A DNA stretch of 43,257 nt from Oscillospiraceae bacterium. GTDB lineage: Bacteria; Bacillota; Clostridia; Oscillospirales; Ruminococcaceae. The DNA is taken from positions 39,866 through 83,122 of the forward strand of contig CABIYQ010000004.1 of assembly GCA_902362965.1 (NCBI GenBank), in the 5' to 3' direction. The number at the start of each line of letters is the position of its first letter. The first letter of the stretch is position 1. Both the position numbers and the translations under genes were made by a program. Positions 20,801-28,257 of this stretch are shown here, in pieces. The notes below the pieces were generated by a model. The model searched no databases. It was not told where the DNA came from and worked only from the letters and a program-made list of their open reading frames with translations.

Positions 20801-21533
20801 AGTTTGAAGATTTTGTAAAATCTTCGCTAAAACTTATATGTTCATTTCTTGTCTCGCAGCAAGAAACGAACCAAAGAAACAAGTTTCTTTGAATTTTTTC
20901 TTAACTTTCTTGTCTCGCAACAAGAAAGTTACAAAGAAATGCGTCCGCTCAAACGCCGCGGCAGGCTTACGGCGCATAAAGCGCCGAATTTTATCCGTCA
21001 TACAGTTTCTGAACTAATAAGTCTCCCCGTAAAAGGCAAGACGCATCATCTAAAATTTACACCCAATTAAGATGAGGGCATTTGAACAAAAACGCTGAAA
21101 GCTGCCCTTGGACTTGATGGGAGTCAGCGGTTTTAAAGAAACAAATTGTCTTTTAGGTGGAGAATAAGTATTAAGAAAGCGTGTTTGACCCTTTTTCTTT
21201 TCTTTGTTATACTTTCTTTTTTACGAAAAAAAGAAAGTATATTGATTTTCTTTGTAACTTTCTTGCATCAAGGCAAGAAAGTTAATAATAAAAATTTTTT
21301 CAGCTTTTTAAAAAGCTGCTTTGCGAGTATTTAGAAAGAAAATCAAGTTAATGAAAATCGGCATAAAAGTTTTTGCCAAGCTTTTTTCAAAAAGCGGAGT
21401 TTTTTGCCTACTTTTTTTTCAAAATTTTTTCTTCAATTCTCTGCAAAAGTAAACCATCGTGAATTGATTAAAATATACCAGTAAACTAAAACGATATAAA
21501 AGTTTTTTGCCTACTTTTTTTCAAAAAAGTAGG
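20801..21533 (+). repeat. Long hairpin-rich repeat, copy L5, with a replaced core
   Basis: Shares the first half with L4 almost base for base (AACTTTCTTGT/ACAAGAAAGTT at 20903-20913 and 20920-20930; CGCCGCGGCAGGCTTACGG). From about 21075 the usual core is replaced by unrelated sequence (GGGCATTTGAACAAAAACGC and following). It then has hairpins ATACTTTCTTTTTT/AAAAAAGAAAGTAT (about 21210-21240) and AACTTTCTTGC/GCAAGAAAGTT (21256-21266, 21273-21283). It ends with CCTAC..GTAGG (21510-21533) before the next gene's ribosome site. Confidence 0.88.
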
Positions 21534-21547
21534 GGAAAGGATAAAAT

Positions 21548-22150
21548 ATGGAAGATGAGGCTTTAGTAAAGAAAAGGTACTCGATACCGTACGAGCTTTT
21601 CGGGGAGGCGTTTACAGTTTTCCAGAAGAAGTTTGTATTTCCCCGAAACCGAATAATGTCGGTATTGCTTTTAATCTTTGCGGCAGGCAACGTATTGAAT
21701 ATAATGTACGGAAACGGCGAAACTATCGGATACGTACTGGTACTTGTCTGTATTGCTCTTGCATTTATAAACTGGTATAATCCCAGAAAGCTTAAAAGAA
21801 ATCTTATGGAATCTGTAAAGGGAATAGAAAACGACGTTTATACTCTGACAATATATCCCGAAAGAATTGTTATAGGAACTGTTTTAGAACCGGAAAATGA
21901 AAAAGAACCGGAAGAATATGAAGAAGTTTTCGGTGAAATTCCAATAAAAGAAGATATTGCAGATACTGAAATTTATCTTAACAAAAACGTAAAGGTTATT
22001 GAAAGAAAAAATTTCTTTATGATATATATAAAAAAATCAATGTTTTACGTAGTACCTAAAGAAACGCTGACGCAAGAGGAAATTGAGATAATGAATCTTC
22101 ATTTTCAAAAACAGCTGGATAAGAATTTTATTTGTGAAGCAAGTAAATAA
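21548..22150 (+). CDS. YcxB-like membrane protein of unknown function
   Basis: 200 residues. Two adjacent hydrophobic segments near residues 38-57 (SVLLLIFAAGNVLNIMY) and 60-76 (IGYVLVLVCIALAFINW) form a probable membrane hairpin, followed by a soluble C-terminal domain with IYPERIVIG and NFFMIYIKKSMFYVVPKETL. That last motif resembles the YcxB-like domain of small Firmicute membrane proteins. An acidic stretch (EPENEKEPEEYEE) separates the halves. It lies between gyrB and gyrA, 19 bases before gyrA, and is probably cotranscribed with it. No function is known to me. Confidence 0.7.
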   Translation: MEDEALVKKRYSIPYELFGEAFTVFQKKFVFPRNRIMSVLLLIFAAGNVLNIMYGNGETIGYVLVLVCIALAFINWYNPRKLKRNLMESVKGIENDVYTLTIYPERIVIGTVLEPENEKEPEEYEEVFGEIPIKEDIADTEIYLNKNVKVIERKNFFMIYIKKSMFYVVPKETLTQEEIEIMNLHFQKQLDKNFICEASK

Positions 22151-22169
22151 ATAAAAGGAAGTTTAAGAA

Positions 22170-24722
22170 ATGTTTAATGACAACTCAAAAGTTTTTAACG
22201 TAGATATTGATAAGGAAATGAGAAAATCTTTCCTTGAATACTCAATGTCTGTAATTGTGGCTAGAGCGCTTCCGGATGTAAGAGACGGTATGAAACCTGT
22301 TCACAGACGTATTATTTACACTATGAACGATTCTAAAAATACCTATGATAAGCCCTACAGAAAGTGCGCATATACTGTCGGAGAAGTGCTTGGTAAATAT
22401 CACCCTCACGGTGACGCTTCGGTTTATGACGCTTTAGTACGTCTGGCACAGAAATTTTCTTTAAGATATCCTCTTATTGACGGTCACGGAAACTTCGGTT
22501 CTATTGACGGCGATCCGCCTGCCGCTTACCGTTATACTGAGGCGAGAATGTCCAAAATCGCAGGAGAAATGCTTACGGACATTGAAAAGGAAACTATTCC
22601 TTATACCACTAACTACGACGATAAATTAAAAGAACCTGTAGTACTTCCAAGCCGTTTTCCGAATCTTCTGGTAAACGGTTCTGTAGGTATTGCTGTTGGT
22701 ATGGCTACAAATATTCCGCCCCATAATTTAGGAGAGGTAATCGACGCTATCGACCTTGTTATGGATAATCCCGACTGTACTCTTGATGAAATTATGGAAC
22801 ATATAAAAGGACCTGATTTCCCTACAGGCGGTATTATAATGGGACGTGCGGGAATAAGGGCCGCTTACGCTACCGGCAGAGGTAAAATAACCCTTCGTGC
22901 CAACACCACAATTGAAGAAATCAAAGGCAGACAGTGCATTATAGTACATGAAATTCCTTACATGGTAAATAAGGCAAGACTTGTTGAGTCTATGGCGAAT
23001 CTTGTAAAGGACAAGAGAATCGACGGCGTTCACTTTATCCGTGATGAATCCGGCAGAGAGGGAATGCGTATTGTTGTAGAGCTTAAAAAGGACGCTATAC
23101 CTCAGATTGTACTCAATAAGCTATTCTCCTATACTCAGCTTCAGGACACAGTGGGCGTTATTATGCTTGCACTTGTTGACGGAGAACCTAAGGTTCTCAC
23201 ACTGAAGCAGACTATTGAACAGTATATTAAATTTCAGGTAGAGGTAATAAGACGCCGTACTGAATACGATCTAAAAAAGGCAAAGCACAGAGCGCATATA
23301 TTGGAAGGTCTGGTTATTGCTGCGGATAATATTGACGAAGTAGTGGAGATTTGTAAAACATCTGAAAATATTCCGCATTCAAAGCAAAGATTGCAGGAAC
23401 GTTTTAACCTTACGGAAATTCAGGCTGAAGCTATAGTTCAGATGACTTTAGGTAAGCTGACCGGTCTTGAAAGACAAAAAATTCTGGACGAATTAGATGA
23501 ACTGATGAAGAAAATTGAAGAACTGGAAGCAATACTTGCAGACGAAAACAAGGTTCATCAGATAATTAAAGACGAGCTTGCCGAAATCAGAAGAAAATAC
23601 AGTGATGACAGAAGAACTCAGATTGAGACGGTAAGCGGAGAAGTTGACATCGAGGATCTTATCCCTGTTGAGGACTGTGTTGTGACATACACAAATATCG
23701 GCTATATCAAGAGAATGCCTGTAGACGTTTATAAAACTCAGCGCAGAGGCGGCAGAGGCGTTTCCGGTATGAAACAGCGTGAAGAGGATTTCGTAAACGA
23801 AATGTTTATTTGCTCCACTCATGACAATATTCTGTTTATAACTAATAAGGGTATTATGTATAAGCTGAAATGCTATGAAGTACCGGAAGGTTCAAAGTCG
23901 TCAAGAGGAGTTAACGCAGTAAATCTTCTTCCATTGAGTGAGGACGAAAAAATTGCCGCAATGATAAAAACCTCTGATTTTGACGAGGGTAAGTACGTTG
24001 TAATGGTAACTAAAAACGGTAAGATAAAAAGAACCGCCCTTTCAGCGTACAAAAACGTCAGAAAGAACGGTCTGATAGCTATCGGACTGGACGAGGGCGA
24101 CGAAATCGCCGGAGTAAGAATGACCGACGGCAGCGCACAGCTTTTCGTGGCTACAAGAAACGGTATGGCTATAAGACTTGAAGAAGAAAAAATCAGGTCT
24201 ATGTCACGTTCCGCCCACGGCGTAAAGGCGATAAAGCTCAGGGACGGCGACTATGTAGTATCTATGGCGAGAGTAAGAGAGGGAGCTTCGCTTCTGACCG
24301 TAACCGATAAGGGATACGGCAAGAGGACTGAGCTTGACGCTTACAGGATCCAGAACAGAGGCGGATTCGGTCTGCTGAATTATAAAACAGGAGAAGAAAA
24401 GGGATATGTCTGCGGAATAAAGGTTGTAGATGAAACAGACGACATTATCCTTATCTCTAATGACGGTATAATTATCAGAATAAGATGTGCCGATGTAAGA
24501 ATTATGGGAAGATATGCAACAGGCGTTAAGGTTATGAAGGTTGCGGAAGAAAGCCGTGTTGTTTCATTTACCAGAGCTGAACATGATGAAGAGGCTGAAG
24601 TCGAAACAGTCGATCAGCCAAGCGAGGAAGAAATTGCTCAGGATATGGCAAATGCACAGGCAGAAGAACTTGAAAATAATACGGTTGAAGAGACTGAAGA
24701 ACCAGAAAATTCAGAAGAATAA
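22170..24722 (+). CDS. gyrA: DNA gyrase subunit A
   Basis: DNA-cleaving subunit of gyrase. 850 residues. Catalytic Tyr122 lies in AAYRYTEARMSKI, so numbering matches E. coli. The quinolone-determining segment reads HPHGDASVYDALVRL (78-92), with Ala at position 83 where E. coli has Ser, and Asp at 87. The C-terminal beta-pinwheel begins after about residue 510 and carries the GyrA box QRRGGRG (about 524-530). The last ~45 residues are strongly acidic (EEAEVETVDQPSEEEIAQD and onward), a regulatory-type tail. A clear terminator follows. Confidence 0.98.
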   Translation: MFNDNSKVFNVDIDKEMRKSFLEYSMSVIVARALPDVRDGMKPVHRRIIYTMNDSKNTYDKPYRKCAYTVGEVLGKYHPHGDASVYDALVRLAQKFSLRYPLIDGHGNFGSIDGDPPAAYRYTEARMSKIAGEMLTDIEKETIPYTTNYDDKLKEPVVLPSRFPNLLVNGSVGIAVGMATNIPPHNLGEVIDAIDLVMDNPDCTLDEIMEHIKGPDFPTGGIIMGRAGIRAAYATGRGKITLRANTTIEEIKGRQCIIVHEIPYMVNKARLVESMANLVKDKRIDGVHFIRDESGREGMRIVVELKKDAIPQIVLNKLFSYTQLQDTVGVIMLALVDGEPKVLTLKQTIEQYIKFQVEVIRRRTEYDLKKAKHRAHILEGLVIAADNIDEVVEICKTSENIPHSKQRLQERFNLTEIQAEAIVQMTLGKLTGLERQKILDELDELMKKIEELEAILADENKVHQIIKDELAEIRRKYSDDRRTQIETVSGEVDIEDLIPVEDCVVTYTNIGYIKRMPVDVYKTQRRGGRGVSGMKQREEDFVNEMFICSTHDNILFITNKGIMYKLKCYEVPEGSKSSRGVNAVNLLPLSEDEKIAAMIKTSDFDEGKYVVMVTKNGKIKRTALSAYKNVRKNGLIAIGLDEGDEIAGVRMTDGSAQLFVATRNGMAIRLEEEKIRSMSRSAHGVKAIKLRDGDYVVSMARVREGASLLTVTDKGYGKRTELDAYRIQNRGGFGLLNYKTGEEKGYVCGIKVVDETDDIILISNDGIIIRIRCADVRIMGRYATGVKVMKVAEESRVVSFTRAEHDEEAEVETVDQPSEEEIAQDMANAQAEELENNTVEETEEPENSEE

Positions 24723-24727
24723 AAAAA

Positions 24728-24757
24728 TCCTCCGGATAATATAAAATATCCGGAGGA
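24728..24757 (+). terminator. Terminator after gyrA
   Basis: Perfect 11-bp stem TCCTCCGGATA (24728-24738) / TATCCGGAGGA (24747-24757), followed by ATTTTATT and preceded by seven A, so it may work in both directions. It also lies downstream of the leftward regulator gene. Confidence 0.92.
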
Positions 24758-24848
24758 ATTTTATTAATAAATAACGTAAAAAACTGCTTTAAATGGTATT
24801 ACCGAACTTTACTGGAAATGAATATTCCATTTGGACATATTCCGAGTT

Positions 24849-25055
24849 TTATTTATTCATTTTGGGATTATCTGTACGTTCAAGAAGATAATCAATTGAA
24901 ACATCAAAAAAATCTGCAATTAGAATTAAAGTTTTTAAATCCGGTTCACGCTTTCCGGTTTCATATCGGCTTATACTCATTTGAGTAGTATTTAACTTCA
25001 TTGCAAGAGATAATTGTGACATATGCTTTTGTTTTCGTAATAATTTTAATCTCAT
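24849..25055 (-). CDS. Small Cro/CI-type (XRE) transcriptional regulator
   Basis: 68 residues, essentially one helix-turn-helix: LRKQKHMSQLSLAMKLNTTQ then MSISRYETGKREPDLKTLI and the ADFFDVSIDYLLER end typical of XRE proteins. The ATG at 25055 has AAGAGG 7 bases upstream; an in-frame ATG at 25073 would sit on the promoter elements. Divergently, a perfect promoter overlaps the start region (its -35 at 25067-25072), and an inverted repeat in that promoter is a likely operator. It probably represses the divergent transcript and itself; the target is inferred from layout. Confidence 0.88.
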   Translation of the reverse strand: MRLKLLRKQKHMSQLSLAMKLNTTQMSISRYETGKREPDLKTLILIADFFDVSIDYLLERTDNPKMNK

Positions 25056-25066
25056 AAAAAAACCTC

Positions 25067-25095
25067 TTGACATTATTATACCAATATGGTATAAT
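25067..25095 (+). promoter_or_regulatory. Perfect consensus promoter with overlapping operator
   Basis: TTGACA (25067-25072), 17-base spacer, TATAAT (25090-25095). An inverted repeat TATACCA/TGGTATA with a 3-base centre (25077-25093) covers the spacer and -10. A second one, ATTCC/GGAAT (25102-25106, 25112-25116), lies at the start point. On the minus strand a TATAAT at about 25074-25079 could serve the XRE gene. Binding by the adjacent XRE protein is inferred. Confidence 0.82.
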
Positions 25096-25101
25096 ATATT
25101 T

Positions 25102-25375
25102 ATTCCAATTCGGAATGGATGAAAATTATATGAAACGAGTTAAAGAAAATGCATTTAAAAGGTTGAGGGTTAATGTCTTGAGGTAATCTAAGGATTTCAA
25201 TTTATTCTCAATTGAGATAATCATGATTATAATTTTCTTTTGTTCTTCACTCTCAGAGCTTTGGAGAAATGAGTATTTATTGATTGGGATTTAGACATTA
25301 AGATTAGCATTTATTCTTTAACTCGTTTGATATCATTTGGATTAAAATCGGCGCATGTTTTGTGTCGGTTTTATT
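25102..25375 (+). ncRNA. Probable structured non-coding RNA
   Basis: No open frame follows the perfect promoter, but two nested long-range stems do. AAACGAGTTAAAGAA (25133-25147) pairs perfectly with TTCTTTAACTCGTTT (25314-25328), extended after a small bulge by ATGC/GCAT. Inside, TTAATGTCT (25170-25178) pairs with AGACATTAA (25293-25301). The apical part has self-complementary TCTCAATTGAGA and ATAATCATGATTAT. A 12-bp G-U-containing stem (25344-25355 with 25361-25372) followed by a T-rich run makes a terminator. The long closing stem with a central bubble resembles 6S RNA in outline, but I cannot confirm a family. Confidence 0.65.
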
Positions 25376-25384
25376 TTTTATATA

Positions 25385-25465
25385 GAAAAATTAACTTTGC
25401 AGGTTTTTAAAGTAATTGAGTTAATGAAATCCGGCATAAAAGTTTAGCTTATATAAAAGCAAAAA
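25385..25465 (+). repeat. Fragment of a B-type repeat (reversed)
   Basis: TTTGCAGGTTTTTAAAG, then GAGTTAATGAAATCCGGCATAAAAGTTTAGC, is the reverse form of the B unit, truncated at its outer end. With the pseudogene below, it occupies the gap before the lysozyme gene; the rest (25466-25620) is AT-rich without visible features. Confidence 0.6.
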
Positions 25466-25622
25466 AAAGCGAACAAAACTAAAGTTTTATATTTAGTTAT
25501 TTTATACAAATTTAAAAAAAATTCATAATTGTTAATAATTTGTTCACATTTAAAGATTACATTTCTGTTACAATGAAATTATATAAAATTAAGTAAAATA
25601 ATCAAAAAAGGAAACGACATAA

Positions 25623-25811
25623 TTGAAAAAATAAAAAGACGGTACAGTAGATTCTGCTGATATTATTTTACTGAATAAATATCTTTTAAGTAAGGCGCTT
25701 TACCCTATAAGAGAAGATTTGAAGGTAAACGTCGATATAGACTATAACGTAGATGAGGAAAGTTTAGGATTATTAATTATGTTTTGTAAAAGGACTGGGA
25801 AAAAATTATGA
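25623..25811 (+). pseudogene. Dockerin-module relic
   Basis: After a ribosome-site-like AAAAGGAAACGAC, a TTG start gives three codons and a TAA stop. In the same frame, from 25635, follow KDGTVDSADIILLNKYLLSK and a second half NVDIDYNVDEESLGLLIMF, i.e. the two calcium-binding helices of a type I dockerin with the first loop cut. The frame ends in TGA overlapping the lysozyme ATG (ATGA). This looks like a gene that kept only its start and its C-terminal dockerin after deletion. An unannotated alternative start is possible but not visible. Confidence 0.7.
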
Positions 25812-27157
25812 AAATAAGAAAATTAGCGAAAAAATATATCTGTTTTTTTTCTGCATTGAGTATGATTATTCCATGCTTTGAGGTAAAGGCTCAGGGTGGA
25901 ATGAAAGCAAGTCAGGATTGTATTGATCTTATCAAAGAAGCAGAAGGATTCAGCAGATATAAATATTGGGATTACAGTCAATGGACTATCGGATACGGTA
26001 CGGGAGTGGATGTAAATGATTATCCGTACGGAATTACCGAGGAGGAAGCCGAAAATCTTCTTGCACAGTCGCTTGTGATATATGAAGGTTATGTAAACAG
26101 ATTTGCAGATAGATATGATGTGGAACTGAAACAGAATCAGTTTGACGCAATGGTAAGTCTTACATATAATATGGGAAATATATGGGGTGTATACGACGAT
26201 TTTGACCTGAAAACTTATATTGTAAACGGTTCAGAAAATTATAGCTTTTTGGAAATTGCAAAAGGCTTCGGCGAATGGAGAATGGCCGGAGGAAGCGTAT
26301 TGCAGGGACTTGTAAACAGAAGACAAAAAGAAACGGCTCTTTTTCTGTCAGACCGTACAGATATATGCTCTGAAGTATGGAGAGTGAATAACGAGGCAGG
26401 ATTGAATTTAAGAGAGCAGCCTGATATTTCATCGGAAAAGACCGGATTTATGTTAATGAACACTATTTTTGAAGTTACCGAAAAAGTAATCACAGAAGAC
26501 GGTATGCTATGGGGCAAGACTTTTTATGAGGGCAGAGAACAGTGGTGTTCACTTGATTATTCAAAATATATGGTCGGCGGATCTTTTAATTATGAGGGAG
26601 ACGCTGAAATTAATACAGATATAACAGAAGAAAAACCCACAGAAAATCCAGAAGAAAGTAAAAGGGAAGATACCGGAAGCATAGAAAAATTGTCTGAAGA
26701 ATGGAAGGTAACAGCTTCAGGTGGTTTAAAGCTGAGAGAGGGACCGGGTCTTAATTACGATCAGATAGGATTTTTGGACTATAATGAAAAAGTCATGATA
26801 ACTGCCGCTGTAGAAGCGGACGGTTATCTGTGGGGAAAAGCTGAATACTATGGAAAAACCGGCTGGTGTACTCTTGACTATGCGGAACGTATAAGCAATC
26901 AGGAAATTGGAGAAGATTCTCTAAAGGGTATTTATATTTACAAAAGTCCTGATAAGGTAGAGTATAAAGAGGGTGAAAAGCTGGATCTGAGCGGTATAGA
27001 GGTCAGAGGAGTTTATACGGACGGAAGTGAAAAAACAATAACAGGTTTCAATATAAGTGGATTTGTATCTACTGAGAAAAGTCATATTGTAACGATCTCT
27101 TATATGGAAAAAACAGCTTCTTTCAGAATTGCCGTAACTGATAAAAAGAGTTCCTGA
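25808..27157 (+). CDS. Secreted GH24 lysozyme with SH3 and Ig-like domains
   Basis: 449 residues, predicted to cleave peptidoglycan outside the cell. Signal peptide about 1-29 (KKYICFFSALSMIIPCFEVKA). The GH24 (T4/phage-type lysozyme) domain covers about 30-185, with the catalytic Glu46 in IKEAEGF, the WTIGYGTGV motif and NQFDAMVSLTYNMG. Two SH3-type wall-binding domains follow (about 195-255, GLNLREQPD, and 300-362, GLKLREGPG), then an Ig-like Big_3 domain (about 375-445, EGEKLDLSGIEVRGVYTDGS). The lysozyme type is phage-like, but the signal peptide and wall domains suggest a cellular autolysin or antibacterial enzyme. It starts inside the stop of a dockerin relic. Confidence 0.88.
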   Translation: MKIRKLAKKYICFFSALSMIIPCFEVKAQGGMKASQDCIDLIKEAEGFSRYKYWDYSQWTIGYGTGVDVNDYPYGITEEEAENLLAQSLVIYEGYVNRFADRYDVELKQNQFDAMVSLTYNMGNIWGVYDDFDLKTYIVNGSENYSFLEIAKGFGEWRMAGGSVLQGLVNRRQKETALFLSDRTDICSEVWRVNNEAGLNLREQPDISSEKTGFMLMNTIFEVTEKVITEDGMLWGKTFYEGREQWCSLDYSKYMVGGSFNYEGDAEINTDITEEKPTENPEESKREDTGSIEKLSEEWKVTASGGLKLREGPGLNYDQIGFLDYNEKVMITAAVEADGYLWGKAEYYGKTGWCTLDYAERISNQEIGEDSLKGIYIYKSPDKVEYKEGEKLDLSGIEVRGVYTDGSEKTITGFNISGFVSTEKSHIVTISYMEKTASFRIAVTDKKSS

Positions 27158-27160
27158 TAA

Positions 27161-27256
27161 AATAGTTTATTTTTAGGACAGGAATTAAATATAAGCGGAT
27201 TAGTAGTTGAAACGTGTTACAGCGGTATAAATGAAATAGGTATAAAGAAATGTTAA
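27161..27256 (+). pseudogene. In-frame remnant of a further Ig-like domain of the lysozyme
   Basis: Two stops after the lysozyme, the same frame reopens and reads LFLGQELNISGLVVETCYSG then INEIGIKKC and a stop. It matches the beginning of the preceding Big_3 domain (YKEGEKLDLSGIEVRGVYTDG) in spacing and key residues (G-x-x-L-x-[LI]-S-G-[LI]-x-V). The lysozyme was probably longer and lost a C-terminal domain. Confidence 0.55.
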
Positions 27257-27407
27257 GTTAATGGAAATCGGCATAAAAGTTTTTGTCCAACAAAAAAAAT
27301 TTTACCTATAAAATTTTATGAAATTAACATTGTGAGTCTTTAAAAGAAATGTTAAGTTAATGAAAATCGGCATAAAAGTTTTTGTCCAACTTTTTTCAAA
27401 AAGTTGG
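27254..27407 (+). repeat. Two reversed B-type ends before the cysteine-cluster gene
   Basis: AAATGTTAAGTTAATG-AAATCGGCATAAAAG occurs twice (from about 27247 and 27347), separated by TTTGTCCAACAAAAAAAATT and AAATTAACATTGTGAGTCTTT. The second copy ends in a hairpin CCAAC..GTTGG (27386-27407) right before the ribosome site of the next gene. Confidence 0.8.
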
Positions 27408-27421
27408 GGAAAGGGGAAAAG

Positions 27422-27916
27422 ATGTTAAAGGGACTTTTAAGCAAATCTGTCTGCGGAGAATGCCGTATATGCTGCGGATTTGACAGTACTGACGTCTGGG
27501 AAATGCCGGTGATGAATGAAGAGACAAAAAACAAGCTGGAAGCTCTTAGACCGGGTACGGAATTTGTCAGGACTAAAAATTCGTATATTACAAAGTGCGG
27601 AGAACTTTCAGATGATGAGATATTTTACTGTCCGGCACTGGATAAAAATACAGGCTGTATTCTGGGTGATGAAAAACCGTTTGACTGCAAAATCTGGCCT
27701 TACAGAGTTATGAATTTTAAGGGAAGCAAGGTTATAACGGTCTGTCCGGTGTGCGGAGAAATTTTCAGCCGTCCTTTGAGGGAGCTTGTTGATTTTCTTG
27801 AATGCGGACTTGCCGTAAAAATAGATGAATATTCAAATGAGCATCCAGATATTGTTAAGGATTATGACTTTTCATATCCGATTTTAAAGGTATTAGGAGA
27901 AATAAAGCAAAAGTAA
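27422..27916 (+). CDS. YkgJ-family cysteine-cluster protein
   Basis: 164 residues with a cysteine pattern of the YkgJ/CxxCxxCC family (probable metal, likely Fe-S or zinc, binding): CGECRICCGF at residues 11-20, CPALDKNTGCIL and FDCKIWPY in the middle, and a further CPVCGEIF near 105. The biochemical role of the family is not established. The ATG at 27422 follows GGGGAAAAG; an earlier GTG-type start six codons upstream lies within the repeat hairpin. No operon partner; a riboswitch transcript starts downstream. Confidence 0.8.
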   Translation: MLKGLLSKSVCGECRICCGFDSTDVWEMPVMNEETKNKLEALRPGTEFVRTKNSYITKCGELSDDEIFYCPALDKNTGCILGDEKPFDCKIWPYRVMNFKGSKVITVCPVCGEIFSRPLRELVDFLECGLAVKIDEYSNEHPDIVKDYDFSYPILKVLGEIKQK

Positions 27917-27983
27917 ATATTATGCAATATGTATAAAAGTTTCAACAAAAAGTAGTGTAATACTACAAATCCGATAAAAAATC

Positions 27984-28012
27984 TTGACATAGAAAAAATT
28001 TCATGATATACT
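27984..28012 (+). promoter_or_regulatory. Promoter of the riboswitch-scaffoldin transcript
   Basis: TTGACA (27984-27989), 17-base spacer, TATACT (28007-28012). The start point would be near 28019, giving a leader of about 240 bases before the coding region. Confidence 0.85.
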
Positions 28013-28039
28013 AAGAACATAGAAAAAGTAAAAGAATAG

Positions 28040-28128
28040 GTTTAAAATAAATGACAAATTTATTGAAAAATAAGGACGCAATACTGAGGGTCTAAGCCTA
28101 AGGGTATGACAGCCGGTTGCATATGGCG
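28040..28128 (+). promoter_or_regulatory. Cyclic di-GMP-I (GEMM) riboswitch aptamer
   Basis: The leader carries the hallmarks of the c-di-GMP-I class: GACAAA, then a stem TTATT-GAAA-AATAA capped by the GAAA tetraloop, then GGACGCAA, then GGGTCTAAGCC and ATGACAGCCGGTTGCAT. Order and spacing match the well-studied Vibrio Vc2 aptamer (CAAACC..GAAA..GGGACGCAAAG). A terminator follows at 28153, so ligand binding probably controls readthrough; whether it turns the gene on or off cannot be read from the sequence alone. Confidence 0.85.
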
Positions 28129-28152
28129 TTGTTACAGCAGCGTATTGTATAT

Positions 28153-28189
28153 AGCCGACCTAAAAGATGAAAAAAAGGTCGGTTTTTTT
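28153..28189 (+). terminator. Riboswitch expression-platform terminator
   Basis: CCGACCT (28155-28161) pairs with AGGTCGG (28176-28182), extendable by two pairs, followed by seven T. It stands about 70 bases before the cohesin-dockerin start codon, as expected for a transcriptional riboswitch. The AGCCGG strand of the aptamer resembles the 5' arm (AGCCGACC), hinting at alternative pairing. Confidence 0.88.
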
Positions 28190-28257
28190 ATTAACAAACG
28201 ACGATTAAACCTGTTCAAAATAAGTTGCCGCTATTAAGGAAGAAAGAGGGAAATGTC

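Noticed and set aside
25102..25375. Firm assignment as 6S RNA
   Set aside because: The overall shape is suggestive, but no sequence signature of 6S could be confirmed by eye and the terminator lies outside the closing stem.
25808..27157. Endolysin of the nearby phage cassette
   Set aside because: It has a signal peptide, SH3 and Ig-like domains, and lies 3.4 kb away beyond unrelated genes and tRNAs on the opposite strand.
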